Source: an uncultured Prevotellaceae bacterium
GTDB lineage: Bacteria > Bacteroidota > Bacteroidia > Bacteroidales > Bacteroidaceae
DNA length: 34,962 nucleotides
Assembly: GCA_902800435.1 (NCBI GenBank)
Contig: CADCEQ010000025.1
Coordinates: 1-34,962 of the forward strand
Direction: 5' to 3'
The notes beneath the pieces are model-generated. The model was not told the origin of the DNA, ran no database searches, and saw nothing but the letters and a program-made list of their open reading frames with translations. The first letter of the stretch is position 1. Every line of letters starts with the position of its first letter. Position numbers and translations under genes: made by a program. Below are positions 10,559-19,803 of this stretch, piece by piece.

Positions 10559-13027
10559 TTATTCAATCGTTACTTTGGTGCAGACGACGTTGTCGCCGTT
10601 GAGCAGGAACGAGCCGCCCCAGCCGCCTGACGTTGTGATGTGCTCATAAATGAAGTCGGTGACAGTAATCTCAAGGGCACCGTTGTGCTCGGCGAGGTTC
10701 CAGTTGCCGTTGTTGAAGTCGCAGCCGTCGAAGGGTGTATTGGGATTCCAGTGTCCGTCTACAATCTGGCAGTTCCAGGCGGCGTCGGTAGCCGTGAGGT
10801 AGACACGAATGATGCTTCCCACCTTCATGCCTGCGGCCAGCAGCTCGGCTCCGCCGTCGCTGAGGATGTAGGGCTGTCCGCCCCAGTCGTCGGCTACGGC
10901 CTCGCCCGTCCAGACGACGGTCTCAAGGCTGGTGTAGTGGGTGACGGCAATCTTGGTGACCACGACGCCTTCGCCCTGCATAATCCAGCAGTAGCCCCAG
11001 TCATTGAATGTGGTTAATTGCTCTTTAAGTACAGCAGTGACCGGAATCTCGATGCAACCGTTGTGCTCGGCCAAGTTCCAGATGCCCGAGTTGATGTTGT
11101 TACCGTTGTTGAGGCCGGTGGCATTGCCAATTTCAGCCTGACCTGCCCAGTGTCCATCGAAGAACTGCACCTGCCACCACTCATTGTAGTTGGTCAAGTA
11201 GATGCGGATGACATCACCCTCTTGCAGGTCCATGTCAGAGAACATCTTGGGATTGTCGGCACCTTGAGCTCCGTCACCAACCTGCCAGTTCCACGACCAT
11301 CCTGCCAGGTCGGCGGCACCAGTCCAGAGTACAGTCGTCACCTCAGTATTGGGGATGAAGTCGATAGAGTAGGTGATTTCGCCGTTAGAAGATACGAGGC
11401 GTACTTTCGAGCCGCCCTTAGCCGTAGTGGGAACGCCAATGATGAGCTGGGTGTTGTCCTTCACCAGCACGAACTGGCAGTCGTTTCCGTCAATCTGTAC
11501 GCCCGTCAACTTGTCGCCATTGGCAACAGTCAACGTCAGCGATTCGCCGGCTTTCAGCTCGGCATCATCGCCAGGCAGCTCTGTGGCATAGCAGAACACG
11601 GCCTCCTCAATGCTCACTTCCGGGACATTGGCAACAGTCGTACCGTTGGCCAGCATCAGGATGGGTGCGCCTGTTGCAGCATTCATCGGTACATTCACCG
11701 TGATGGCTTTAGCCGTGAAATCGGTACCTTCAATTTTCACAACGTCTGAGCCGTCGCCAAACTGTACAGTCTTCACCAAGTAGAGATCAGTTCCCTCAAT
11801 GGTCAGTGTGCCGCCAGCACTCACTGAGGGCTTGTCGTAGCCTGTCACGGTAGGCTTTACCAGCGTAAAGGCAACAGCGACAGTCTCTCCGTTGGCCATG
11901 ATCAGTGACAGGTTGCCGTCGACGGCAGCATCGGGTACAGACTTAACTAAAACCTTGTCGGCTGACACCTCAATTTCGCCGCCTTCAACAGGGTCGCCTT
12001 CGTTAACGGGGAATGCCACAGCCGTGACAACGTCCATGTCGGCACCATTGATTATCAAGCCCGTCAAGGCTCTGACAGGATTAGGAGAAGCCATGCAGTT
12101 AGAAGGCTTCACAGTGGTCAGGGTACCGGCAGGCACCTCAATACCAGACTTGCAGACGATGACGATGTCGCCGCTGGGAGCCTCGGCAGGCAAGGTGCCG
12201 ATGACGCCTGTGCCATCGTTGGCAATTTTCAATTCCTTGAGGCTGACACCAGCAACCTGCACGTCGGCCACCAGATTAAAATGGTTACCTGCGAGACTGA
12301 TGGTCTCGCCGGCCTTGGCGGTGATGTTGCCAAGTGGCTCAGCCGTGTTGCGGCCTTTGAGGCTGCCGACGGTAGGTGTGCCGATTTCGATGGCATCGTC
12401 AGAAGTGATAATCTGGTAGTCAAGCTCTTCGTCGGAAGCCACGGTCAGGTCGGCCGTATAGAGCTCAATCTTACCCGTCTGTGCCTCCTCGGGAACGGCC
12501 ACGGTGATGGCGTAGCGGTCGCGGCTCTTGAAGTCGGCCTCGCCGATGATCACACCGTCGGCAAAGGCAAGCGACTGGATGAGGTTGAGGTAGTCGCCCT
12601 TGATGGTTATGACATCGCCGGGCATGGCTGATGCCGGTGTGAAACCTTCAAACTCAATGGGTTCGGTGTACGTCAGTTCGGTCTTGGTGGCGATGGTCTG
12701 GTTGTCCTTAGTGGTCAGCTTGACAACGCCTACCGTAGGGCCATCCTTAGGTACGGTGATGCGGATTTCGCTGGGGACGCCCGACTTCACCACGTCGAAG
12801 TTGGTGATGGCTGGCGCACCAGGTATCTGTATGCTGGCAATCTTGTCGAGATTGCTGCCTACGAATCGCAGCTGTCCGCCGCGCATCACGGGGTTGGGGC
12901 CGTAGGCGTTGAGGCTGACACCGCCTTTATACTGGTTGGTGTCGAGGTCGTCCTCGCTGCAGGCTGTCAGCGACAGTCCGACAATGGCCAGTACCAACAG
13001 CGCGAATATATTCTTTGTCTTTTTCAT
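10559..13027 (-). CDS. Multi-IPT/TIG-domain surface lipoprotein with two tandem Trp-rich C-terminal modules
   Basis: The start is set at ATG 13027, which begins MKKTKNIFALL and a lipobox LSLTAC (Cys23); an ATG at 13066 would overlap the upstream gene and precede the signal. The protein has 822 residues. Residues about 40-560 look like roughly six IPT/TIG-type Ig domains with repeated 'PG/AGxTxxIxGxxL' starts. The C-terminus holds two related modules of about 120-135 residues (approximately 10935-11343 and 10562-10925). Each begins T/VVLWTG or VVWTG, then IRIYLT/IRVYLT, then FDGHW/VDGHW, WNLAEHNG, and ends V.TKI/CTKV. Exposed Trp and a jelly-roll-like pattern suggest glycan binding. The position after the SGBP-B-like gene suggests a second or third surface glycan-binding protein. 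No catalytic residues were recognised. Confidence 0.8.
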   Translation of the reverse strand: MKKTKNIFALLVLAIVGLSLTACSEDDLDTNQYKGGVSLNAYGPNPVMRGGQLRFVGSNLDKIASIQIPGAPAITNFDVVKSGVPSEIRITVPKDGPTVGVVKLTTKDNQTIATKTELTYTEPIEFEGFTPASAMPGDVITIKGDYLNLIQSLAFADGVIIGEADFKSRDRYAITVAVPEEAQTGKIELYTADLTVASDEELDYQIITSDDAIEIGTPTVGSLKGRNTAEPLGNITAKAGETISLAGNHFNLVADVQVAGVSLKELKIANDGTGVIGTLPAEAPSGDIVIVCKSGIEVPAGTLTTVKPSNCMASPNPVRALTGLIINGADMDVVTAVAFPVNEGDPVEGGEIEVSADKVLVKSVPDAAVDGNLSLIMANGETVAVAFTLVKPTVTGYDKPSVSAGGTLTIEGTDLYLVKTVQFGDGSDVVKIEGTDFTAKAITVNVPMNAATGAPILMLANGTTVANVPEVSIEEAVFCYATELPGDDAELKAGESLTLTVANGDKLTGVQIDGNDCQFVLVKDNTQLIIGVPTTAKGGSKVRLVSSNGEITYSIDFIPNTEVTTVLWTGAADLAGWSWNWQVGDGAQGADNPKMFSDMDLQEGDVIRIYLTNYNEWWQVQFFDGHWAGQAEIGNATGLNNGNNINSGIWNLAEHNGCIEIPVTAVLKEQLTTFNDWGYCWIMQGEGVVVTKIAVTHYTSLETVVWTGEAVADDWGGQPYILSDGGAELLAAGMKVGSIIRVYLTATDAAWNCQIVDGHWNPNTPFDGCDFNNGNWNLAEHNGALEITVTDFIYEHITTSGGWGGSFLLNGDNVVCTKVTIE

Positions 13028-13049
13028 ATCTTCAAAGCTTTTATGTTTG

Positions 13050-14471
13050 TTAATTGGGAATGGCACGGATATTGTCGATCATGATATAGGGATTACACTC
13101 TGTACCATTGACGCCACCGCCCACGATGAATATGGTCAGGCTGGCGAAGTCTTCCTCCTTCAGGCTGAAGGGCAGGCCTGAACCGTCGAAGCTGTAGACG
13201 AAGCTCGAGGCTATGGGCAGTGTAACGGTTATCCATTGGTCGGCAGTGTCGAAGGAACCCGTGGCCGTCCAGGGACGGTAGAGTGCTCTTGGCAGCGGAT
13301 TCTGCTTCGAGAAGAATTCGTGGCCGTCCCAGTCGCCCTGTCCCGGGCAGCGGAAGAAGATGTTGTTGGCACCCTGGACGGCATCGCCGTAGACGTCAGG
13401 GGTGTTGCCGCTGAGCGTGACATAGCTGGTAGGTGCGAAGATAATCTGCATGGCACCGGCAGCCCACGGGTTGCTGGCGGGAATGCACATCTCGAACTTC
13501 AGACTCATGTTCTCGGCTTTCGAGAAGTCGACGACGTCGAACAGTCTGACACCCTGCGGGTCGGGGTACGTCTGAGGCGAGTTCCAGTCGCCACACCAGT
13601 ACTCGAACGAGTTGTTACCGTCGTCCCAGCCGCCGTCCTCGCTCATCGTGGCACCTTCGCCAAGCACGAGGTAGTTGCCTGAGAGAGCATTGGCGCCGGT
13701 CGTAATGGTACGTGCATGCCAGCCCTGCTGTGTGCGGCCGTTATCGAAGTCGAAGAGCATGCCCCGGCTGTCCTGATAATGGAATGCCGACAGCGTTGTG
13801 CCGTAGATAGATGTCATCGTAACGGGACCTTCAGCAGCCTGGTCAGGAACTGTGACCACCACCGACGTGTAGTCGTTGGCAATGCTGTTGATGGTGGCGG
13901 GTATGTCCTGGTCGTTGGCGTCGCGGAAGAACACCTCCAAGGGCACGCCGGCATCGTTGACCATATAATTACCCGAGATGACCACGCGGTCACCGGGCTT
14001 GGCATACTCACACGACATTGCCGTGATGACGGGCGAAGGGATAATGACGTGGAAGTCGTAGGCCACCGTGTCCTTCGACTCGGTGACGAGGTAAATCTTG
14101 TCGGTCACCTGGATGGGCACATCCTTCGGCACGTCGACAATGAGCGTGTTATCGGTGATGTAGCTGTTGTTGAGCACGGCCTTGCGGTCGTTGAAATAGA
14201 GCTCATAGACGCTGCGCAGGTTCTCGCCGATGATGGCCAGCGTGCTCTGCGGCGATGCTTCCACCACCAGTTCGCCGTTGGTGTAGTGCATGTCGGCAGC
14301 GTCGTTGTTGTTCTTCACCTCCGACGAGAGGCAGCGCACGTAGTTCACCGTCGGTTTTCCGCCGGCAACTTCGTACTTGTCAGGCTGGTCCTTGCACGCC
14401 GTCAGGGAGAGACCTGCCACGGCTACCGAGGCTAAGAGCAGTCCTTTTGTATATTGTTTCATCTTGTTCAT
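13050..14471 (-). CDS. Surface glycan-binding protein, SGBP-B-like (IPT domains plus C-terminal binding domain)
   Basis: The protein has 473 residues with lipobox LSLTAC (Cys26). Two IPT/TIG-type domains occupy about 38-145 and 146-235. The remainder, from about 238, begins GMLFDFDNGRTQQGWHA and contains GDWDGHEFF, ALYRPW and a final NPYIMIDNIRAIPN, the pattern of the C-terminal glycan-binding domain of SGBP-B proteins (PF18329 family, named for xyloglucan but found in loci for other glycans). Such proteins sit next to SusCD on the outer membrane and recruit polymer. The gene lies 21 nt after susD. ATG at 14462 (MKQYTKG) is an alternative start that keeps the same signal. Ligand identity, here presumably mannan, is inferred from the neighbouring GH26 genes. 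Confidence 0.87.
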   Translation of the reverse strand: MNKMKQYTKGLLLASVAVAGLSLTACKDQPDKYEVAGGKPTVNYVRCLSSEVKNNNDAADMHYTNGELVVEASPQSTLAIIGENLRSVYELYFNDRKAVLNNSYITDNTLIVDVPKDVPIQVTDKIYLVTESKDTVAYDFHVIIPSPVITAMSCEYAKPGDRVVISGNYMVNDAGVPLEVFFRDANDQDIPATINSIANDYTSVVVTVPDQAAEGPVTMTSIYGTTLSAFHYQDSRGMLFDFDNGRTQQGWHARTITTGANALSGNYLVLGEGATMSEDGGWDDGNNSFEYWCGDWNSPQTYPDPQGVRLFDVVDFSKAENMSLKFEMCIPASNPWAAGAMQIIFAPTSYVTLSGNTPDVYGDAVQGANNIFFRCPGQGDWDGHEFFSKQNPLPRALYRPWTATGSFDTADQWITVTLPIASSFVYSFDGSGLPFSLKEEDFASLTIFIVGGGVNGTECNPYIMIDNIRAIPN

Positions 14472-14492
14472 AATGTCTGATTCTTTTGATGA

Positions 14493-16253
14493 TTAGTAAC
14501 TGTAGGTAGAGCGGACGTCTACGTGCACACCTTCGACGTTAGAGCCCAGGTTGGGATTGTAGAGCACGTCTTCGGCCGACATAGGCAGTGCGAAGTATTT
14601 CTTGCCCGTCTCAGAGTCGGCACGCAGCATCACGTTCACGTTGGGGGCTGCCACTGAGGAGTCATAGCCCTGACTCGAGGGGTCGACGCTCCAGGTGCCC
14701 GAGGTGTAGTACTCCTTGTAGAGGTCGTTGAGTCCCCAGTATGCGTTACGCTTCTGGTTGGTCAGTTCGTTGACGCAGAAGTCGGCGTCGTAGTAGCTGA
14801 CGCGCACATAGTCGTACCAGCGGTCGCCCTCCATGGCGAACTCCAGCCGGCGCTCCTTCCAGATATCGTTCCAGGAGACGCTCGTCGGGTAGTTGCTGCT
14901 GGGCACGGCGCGGTGGTGTACAGCGTAGAATGCATCGAGCACGCTGGCATTGGTCGACGCCGAACGTCCGGCGCCCAGCATGGCCTCGGCGTAGATGAGG
15001 TAGACGTCAGACAGGCGAAGGATGTGCGTAGCCAGTGCATACGACATGCGTGCTGGGGCAATGTTCAGAGCTGCGACGTGGTCGGCGGTGTTGCCATAAA
15101 GGTGCTTCACGCAGTTGGCACCAGTCGGAGCCTGCAGGGTTCCTGTAGCGGCGGCATTGTAGGTATCGTCATAGAGGAATCGCAGGAAGTCGAGCCCGCC
15201 GTGGTCTTGCCACAGGTAGTCCCAAGTGAATCCAGGCAGCATCATCGTGGCCTTCAGTCGGGTGTCGATATTGTTGATCCAGGCGTCGGGCTGGTTCTCT
15301 AAGAGCTTAATGCCGAAGGCCTCCTGAAGGTCAACTGAAAGACCATTCCAGCCGCCCCAGTCATCGCCGAATTCGTCCATGCCTTCCTGTGCGAGGTCGC
15401 TCTGCAGCGTGTTCTGGCTGGTCCACTGCGAGCCTACGGTCCATCGCCAGGCGATAAGACTTTCCGATGCGAGGTTCGAGGTGAGCTTCCAGACGTCGCC
15501 GTAGTTCTCGAGCAGCGAGCGTCCTGAGTTGTCGATGACGTCCTTGGCATACAGGGCTGCCTTAGCCAGGTCCTCGGCGTTGAGTGTTCCCGTGACGCCG
15601 GCCTTTGTCAGGTAGACCTTTGCCAGCAGAGCCTCAGCCGAGTAGTAGTCGATGCGTCCCGAGGTAGGACTCTTCACGCCCTGCAGGTCCTCCATGGCCT
15701 TCTCGAGCGTCATGATGATATATTCGTAGACGTCGGCACGCTTCACCTTCGGCAGACTGTTGTAGTCGCCCGAAGCCATCATGCTCGAGTTGTCGTGGAT
15801 GATGGGCACGTCGCCGAATGAGCGGACCAGATAGAAGTAGGCCATCGCCTTCCAGGTCAGGCATTCGCCCAGACACTGGTTCTTGTTGGCAACGCTGGTA
15901 GCCGACAGCGTGTTGTAGAGCGTGTTGGAGTGTCCGATGACGGCCCAGAGTGAGTAGCACATGTTGACGAGGTCCTGGTCGGAGCCGTTCACCGAGAAGT
16001 TCATGTAGGGCGATGAGCCCCAGTAGTAGTTGCCTGAGAGCACCTCGCCAACCTTGATAAAACCGCGCTGGAAGTCGTACCAGGGCGAGTTGTAGAGGTA
16101 GTTGACGCTGCTGAGGCACTGGTCGGAGGTTGCATAGAAGTTCTCTGTGTTGTAGCTGTCCTCCGTCGGCCTGTCGAGGAAGTCGTCGCACGACGCCATT
16201 GTGAAGGCTGCCAGTGCGGCAACGGCTGTATATTTGATGTTTGTCAGTTTCAT
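14493..16253 (-). CDS. susD: SusD/RagB-family nutrient-binding lipoprotein
   Basis: The protein has 586 residues, a usual SusD length. The lipobox FTMASC gives a lipid-modified Cys22, followed by the family's typical CDDFLDRPTEDSY start. TPR-like helices follow ('ECLTWKAMAYFYLVRSFGDVPII' is characteristic, residues about 129-151), and the RagB/SusD C-terminal half includes LRLSDVYLIYAEAML and WKERRLEFAMEGDRWYDYVR, then an aromatic-rich tail. SusD acts as the lid of the SusC transporter and captures oligosaccharide at the cell surface. The gene is 21 nt downstream of susC. Ligand assignment to mannan oligosaccharides is from context only. Confidence 0.96.
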   Translation of the reverse strand: MKLTNIKYTAVAALAAFTMASCDDFLDRPTEDSYNTENFYATSDQCLSSVNYLYNSPWYDFQRGFIKVGEVLSGNYYWGSSPYMNFSVNGSDQDLVNMCYSLWAVIGHSNTLYNTLSATSVANKNQCLGECLTWKAMAYFYLVRSFGDVPIIHDNSSMMASGDYNSLPKVKRADVYEYIIMTLEKAMEDLQGVKSPTSGRIDYYSAEALLAKVYLTKAGVTGTLNAEDLAKAALYAKDVIDNSGRSLLENYGDVWKLTSNLASESLIAWRWTVGSQWTSQNTLQSDLAQEGMDEFGDDWGGWNGLSVDLQEAFGIKLLENQPDAWINNIDTRLKATMMLPGFTWDYLWQDHGGLDFLRFLYDDTYNAAATGTLQAPTGANCVKHLYGNTADHVAALNIAPARMSYALATHILRLSDVYLIYAEAMLGAGRSASTNASVLDAFYAVHHRAVPSSNYPTSVSWNDIWKERRLEFAMEGDRWYDYVRVSYYDADFCVNELTNQKRNAYWGLNDLYKEYYTSGTWSVDPSSQGYDSSVAAPNVNVMLRADSETGKKYFALPMSAEDVLYNPNLGSNVEGVHVDVRSTYSY

Positions 16254-16274
16254 ATTCTTATACCTTTATATGTG

Positions 16275-19200
16275 TTAGAACGATACGTTAAGACCAAACG
16301 AGTAGGTAGTCGGTGAGGGATAACGGGCGTTGTCGAGACCCATCACGTTGGCACTCTGTGTTGAGGCACCGATTTCAGGGTCGTAGCCGTCGTAGCCGGT
16401 AATGGTCAGCAGGTTCTGGAAGTTGCAGTAGAGTCGCAGGCTCTCCAGTCCCCATTTGGTAACCATCTTCTTCGGGAAGTTATAGCCCAGCGAAACGTTC
16501 TTCAGTCTGACGTAGCTGCCGTCCTCTATGTAGCGGTCGCTCCAGCGGTCGTTGTCGTTCGGGTCGTTGATCGAAGCACGTGGCATGGCCGTGCCGGGGT
16601 TCTTCAACTGGACGTTGTGAATGTCGTCGTACCAGTTCCAGATCATCTGTCCGTCGCCGCGGTCTACGCCTGCCGAGTAGTCCTTGTCGGCATTGATGGG
16701 TGTCAGTATGGCACGGTCGGCAACGTCGGTCAGCTGGTTGGTCCATGTAGAGTTCATGTGCGTCATCTTCATCTTCAGGTAGTTGCCCACCTTGTTGCCC
16801 ACCGAGCCGTTGATGAAGATGCTCAGGTCGAAGTTCATGTAGCGGAAGGTGTTGGTCCATCCGAATGTGTACTTAGGCAGCGGCGAACCGATGTTCGTGC
16901 GGTCGTTCTCGTCGATGACGCCGTCACCGTTGAGGTCCTTGTACTTGATGTCGCCCACGTAGACGGTCGAGTTCTTGGTGAACACGCCGTTGGTGGGGTA
17001 GGCCGATGGCTTCGGCGACGTCTCGATATCCTCGAGCGAGGTGTAGACGCCGTCGGTCACATAGCCGTAGAAGCTGAAGAGCGACTCGCCCACCTGTGTG
17101 AGGCTCACCACGTCGGTCCACTGGCCGTAGCCGATGAGCTGGGCGTTGCTCGAACCGTCTGAGAGGCTCACGAGCTTGTTCTTGTTGAACGAGATCTGGA
17201 AGTCAGAGTCCCACTCAAACTTGCCGGTGATGGGGTGGGTGTTGAGCGAGATTTCCACACCCGTATTGCGTATCTGACCGTAGTTGCCATAGGGGGCGGC
17301 GAGAGCCGATGAGCCGTTGCCGCTGGTACCCATGTATGAGGGCAGCTGCAGTTGCATCAGCATGTCCTTCGACTCCTTCTTGTACCAGTCGATGGTCAGG
17401 TTGATGCGGTCGTGCAGGAATCCCAGGTCGAGACCGACGTTCCACTGCTCCTGGCTCTCCCACTTGATGTCCTTGTTGGCAATTTGTGCGGGACGGTAGC
17501 TGGTGCCGAGTGCTGTTTCCATCGTCGACAGCGGCGAACCCCACTTGTAGCCGCCGATAGAGGAGTTACCCGTCTGTCCCCAGCCTATGCGCAGCTTACC
17601 GTTGCTGAGGAACTTGTTTGCCCAACTCTCGACGAACTTCTCATTCGAGAAGCGCCATGAACCGGCAAAAGAGTGGAAGCCTGCCCAGCGCTTGTTCGGG
17701 CCGAAGTTCGACGAGCCGTCGTAGCGGTAGGTATAGGTGGCGTTATAGCGGTTGTCGTAGCTGTAGGTCCAGCGTGTGAAGAACGATGCCATCGCCGAGC
17801 TGCCGAAACCGGCGCCAATCTGCGGCGTGCCGGTACCCAGTGCCGGGTTGTGGACGGCGTCTGAGGGCAGTCCTGTGTTGTAGACCGACGCGTAGTCCCA
17901 CTTCGACTCCCAGCACTCCTGTCCGACCATCGCCGTAGCCGAGTGCTTGTCGAAGGTGCGGCTGTACGTCAGGTAGTTCTTCAGCTGCCAGAATGTGCTG
18001 GAGTTCTTCTGTATGCGGCTCTCGTTGCTGGCGCGCTTCCACGTGCCCAGGTCGACGGTAGGCTCGTAGGTCTCGGCGCGGTTCCAGCCGAGGTCGAAGC
18101 CCAGCTCGGTGTGCCAGACCAGTCCGTCGAGCGGTGTCACCTCGAAGAAGATGTTACCGTTCATCTTCTGACGGTTCAGCAGGATGTCGTCCATCATGGC
18201 CATAGCGATGGGGTTCGGGTTGGTATAGCCCTCCTGCGACACCGACGAGTATGTGCCGTCTATATTATAAATAGGTATAGAGGGGATGGTGGTGAGCGAG
18301 TAGCCAATCAGACCTTCGTCCGAGTCGGCCAGCTTCAGGTCGTCCTTGGTGTCGGAGTAGGTGATGCTGAGGCTCATCTTCAGCCACGACTTCAGCTGTG
18401 AGTCGAGGTTGGCGCGGGCCGAGAATCGCTTGAACTCCGAGCCGATGATCGTACCCTCCTGGTCCATATACGAGCCACTGACGTAGTACTGCACTTTGTC
18501 GCTACCGCCTTGTGCGCTCACCTGGTGCGAGGTCTGGAAGGCCGTCTGGAATACGGCGTCCTGCCAGTTGGTACCCTTGCCCAGCAGCGAGGGGTCGGCG
18601 AAGTTGCCCGTATAGGAGGCCTCGCCCACCTGAGCGTAGCTGTTGTAGTAGTCGGCATACTCGCGGAGGTTCATCAGGTCGAGTCGCTTCGTCTGGCGGT
18701 TCCAGGCGGCCATGCCGTTGTAGGTGAACTTGGCGTCGCCGGCCTTACCGCGCTTGGTGGTGATGAGCACCACGCCGTTGGCACCCTGCGCACCGTAGAT
18801 GGCCGTTGCCGAGGCATCCTTCAGGATTTCCATCGAGACGATGTCGGCAGGGTCGATGGTCGACAGGGGCGATATGGTTGAGTTTGTACCGTTGCCGAGG
18901 GCATCGCCCAGACCGTAGTCGGCACCCGACTTACCGCCGCTCTGTACGGGCACACCGTCGATGACGTAGAGCGGTTCGGCGTTGGCATTGATGGTTGCCG
19001 TACCACGCACGCGAATTGACGACGAGGAGCCCGGCGCACCCGAGGTCTGCACGGCCGTCACACCGGCGGCGCGTCCCTGCAGCGACTGGTCGAGCGAGGT
19101 GATGATAGAACCCTTCACGGCCTGCTCGCCCAGCGAGACCGAAGCCCCCGAGATGTCGCTCTTTTTCATCGTACCGTAACCGACGACCACCACCTCGTCG

Positions 19201-19559
19201 AGCATCTTCTTGTCCTCTTCGAGCGTGATGTTGTAAGTGTTGCGGCTGTCGACCTTCACCTCTTTCGTGACGTATCCGATGTAGCTCACGACGAGCGTGG
19301 CACCGGGTGCGGCATTGAGCGTGAACTTTCCGTCGAAGTCGGTGGCAGCACCCGTCGATGTGCCCTTTACCAACACACTGGCGCCGATGACAGGCCCCAT
19401 AGCGTCCGTCACCGTTCCAGTAATTTTCTTGGTGGCCTGTTGCTGCTCCATGGGCAACGGGGAGCCATTACCTCCCGCAAAGGCCTGCGGAGACATGCCG
19501 AGTAAGCTTACCAGGCACGCTCCAGCAAGAATCTTCTCTTTACTGTAAATTAGACTCAT
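16275..19559 (-). CDS. susC: SusC/RagA-family TonB-dependent outer membrane transporter
   Basis: The protein has 1094 residues. A signal peptide ends near AFA-Gly (about residue 28). A carboxypeptidase-regulatory-like domain spans about 45-115 (KITGTVTDAMGPVIGASVLV). The SusC signature DEVVVVGYGTMKK follows at about 120, then the plug (GRAAGV, IRVRGTATINANAEPLYVIDG) and a 22-strand barrel ending in YSFGLNVSF with terminal Phe. No N-terminal STN/FecR-interaction domain is present, so regulation by an anti-sigma partner through this protein is not expected. It is the first gene of the locus and has its own promoter around 19625-19653. It imports oligosaccharides released by the surface GH5/GH26 enzymes, powered by TonB-ExbBD. 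Confidence 0.97.
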   Translation of the reverse strand: MSLIYSKEKILAGACLVSLLGMSPQAFAGGNGSPLPMEQQQATKKITGTVTDAMGPVIGASVLVKGTSTGAATDFDGKFTLNAAPGATLVVSYIGYVTKEVKVDSRNTYNITLEEDKKMLDEVVVVGYGTMKKSDISGASVSLGEQAVKGSIITSLDQSLQGRAAGVTAVQTSGAPGSSSSIRVRGTATINANAEPLYVIDGVPVQSGGKSGADYGLGDALGNGTNSTISPLSTIDPADIVSMEILKDASATAIYGAQGANGVVLITTKRGKAGDAKFTYNGMAAWNRQTKRLDLMNLREYADYYNSYAQVGEASYTGNFADPSLLGKGTNWQDAVFQTAFQTSHQVSAQGGSDKVQYYVSGSYMDQEGTIIGSEFKRFSARANLDSQLKSWLKMSLSITYSDTKDDLKLADSDEGLIGYSLTTIPSIPIYNIDGTYSSVSQEGYTNPNPIAMAMMDDILLNRQKMNGNIFFEVTPLDGLVWHTELGFDLGWNRAETYEPTVDLGTWKRASNESRIQKNSSTFWQLKNYLTYSRTFDKHSATAMVGQECWESKWDYASVYNTGLPSDAVHNPALGTGTPQIGAGFGSSAMASFFTRWTYSYDNRYNATYTYRYDGSSNFGPNKRWAGFHSFAGSWRFSNEKFVESWANKFLSNGKLRIGWGQTGNSSIGGYKWGSPLSTMETALGTSYRPAQIANKDIKWESQEQWNVGLDLGFLHDRINLTIDWYKKESKDMLMQLQLPSYMGTSGNGSSALAAPYGNYGQIRNTGVEISLNTHPITGKFEWDSDFQISFNKNKLVSLSDGSSNAQLIGYGQWTDVVSLTQVGESLFSFYGYVTDGVYTSLEDIETSPKPSAYPTNGVFTKNSTVYVGDIKYKDLNGDGVIDENDRTNIGSPLPKYTFGWTNTFRYMNFDLSIFINGSVGNKVGNYLKMKMTHMNSTWTNQLTDVADRAILTPINADKDYSAGVDRGDGQMIWNWYDDIHNVQLKNPGTAMPRASINDPNDNDRWSDRYIEDGSYVRLKNVSLGYNFPKKMVTKWGLESLRLYCNFQNLLTITGYDGYDPEIGASTQSANVMGLDNARYPSPTTYSFGLNVSF

Positions 19560-19624
19560 ACATTAGTATTTAGTTTGTTAATAAATAATTGTTTCCTTGT
19601 AGTATGGTTTTAAGTATTTGGATG

Positions 19625-19653
19625 CAAAATTAGAATTATTTTCCGAATTACAA
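19625..19653 (-). promoter_or_regulatory. Promoter of the mannan-type locus (upstream of susC)
   Basis: On the minus strand TTG (19653-19651) is followed after 18 nt by TAATTTTG (19632-19625), matching the Bacteroidota consensus with slightly short spacing. The predicted leader to the susC start at 19559 is about 60 nt. No regulator gene or obvious operator palindrome was found nearby. Confidence 0.6.
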
Positions 19654-19770
19654 TGACTTTATTTTGCTTTTAACTGATACTTTCCTGCAAAAAGAAGCGT
19701 TCGCGGCCACAAAATGGGAAAAGTGTCTGATTATGTCAAGAAAGTATTAAGCCGATTCGGCATTTTTCAT

Positions 19771-19778
19771 TATCTTTG
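19771..19778 (+). promoter_or_regulatory. -7 element for the esterase-GH26 fusion gene
   Basis: TATCTTTG matches TAnnTTTG. It lies within the longer reading frame that begins at 19714, which argues for initiation at ATG 19804, 25 nt downstream. A TTG -33 box is not clear (TTA near 19747), suggesting dependence on an activator. Confidence 0.5.
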
Positions 19779-19803
19779 CATCGCCAAAAACAGCAAACAG
19801 TCT

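Noticed and set aside
13050..14471. Reading the locus as a xyloglucan utilization locus because of the SGBP-B type binding domain
   Set aside because: No GH31, GH43, GH3 or GH95-type enzymes are present; three GH26 domains favour mannan, and the SGBP-B domain occurs in loci for several glycans.
19714..19803. Extended N-terminus for the esterase-GH26 fusion
   Set aside because: The -7 promoter element at 19771-19778 lies within it, and the signal peptide starts at 19804.
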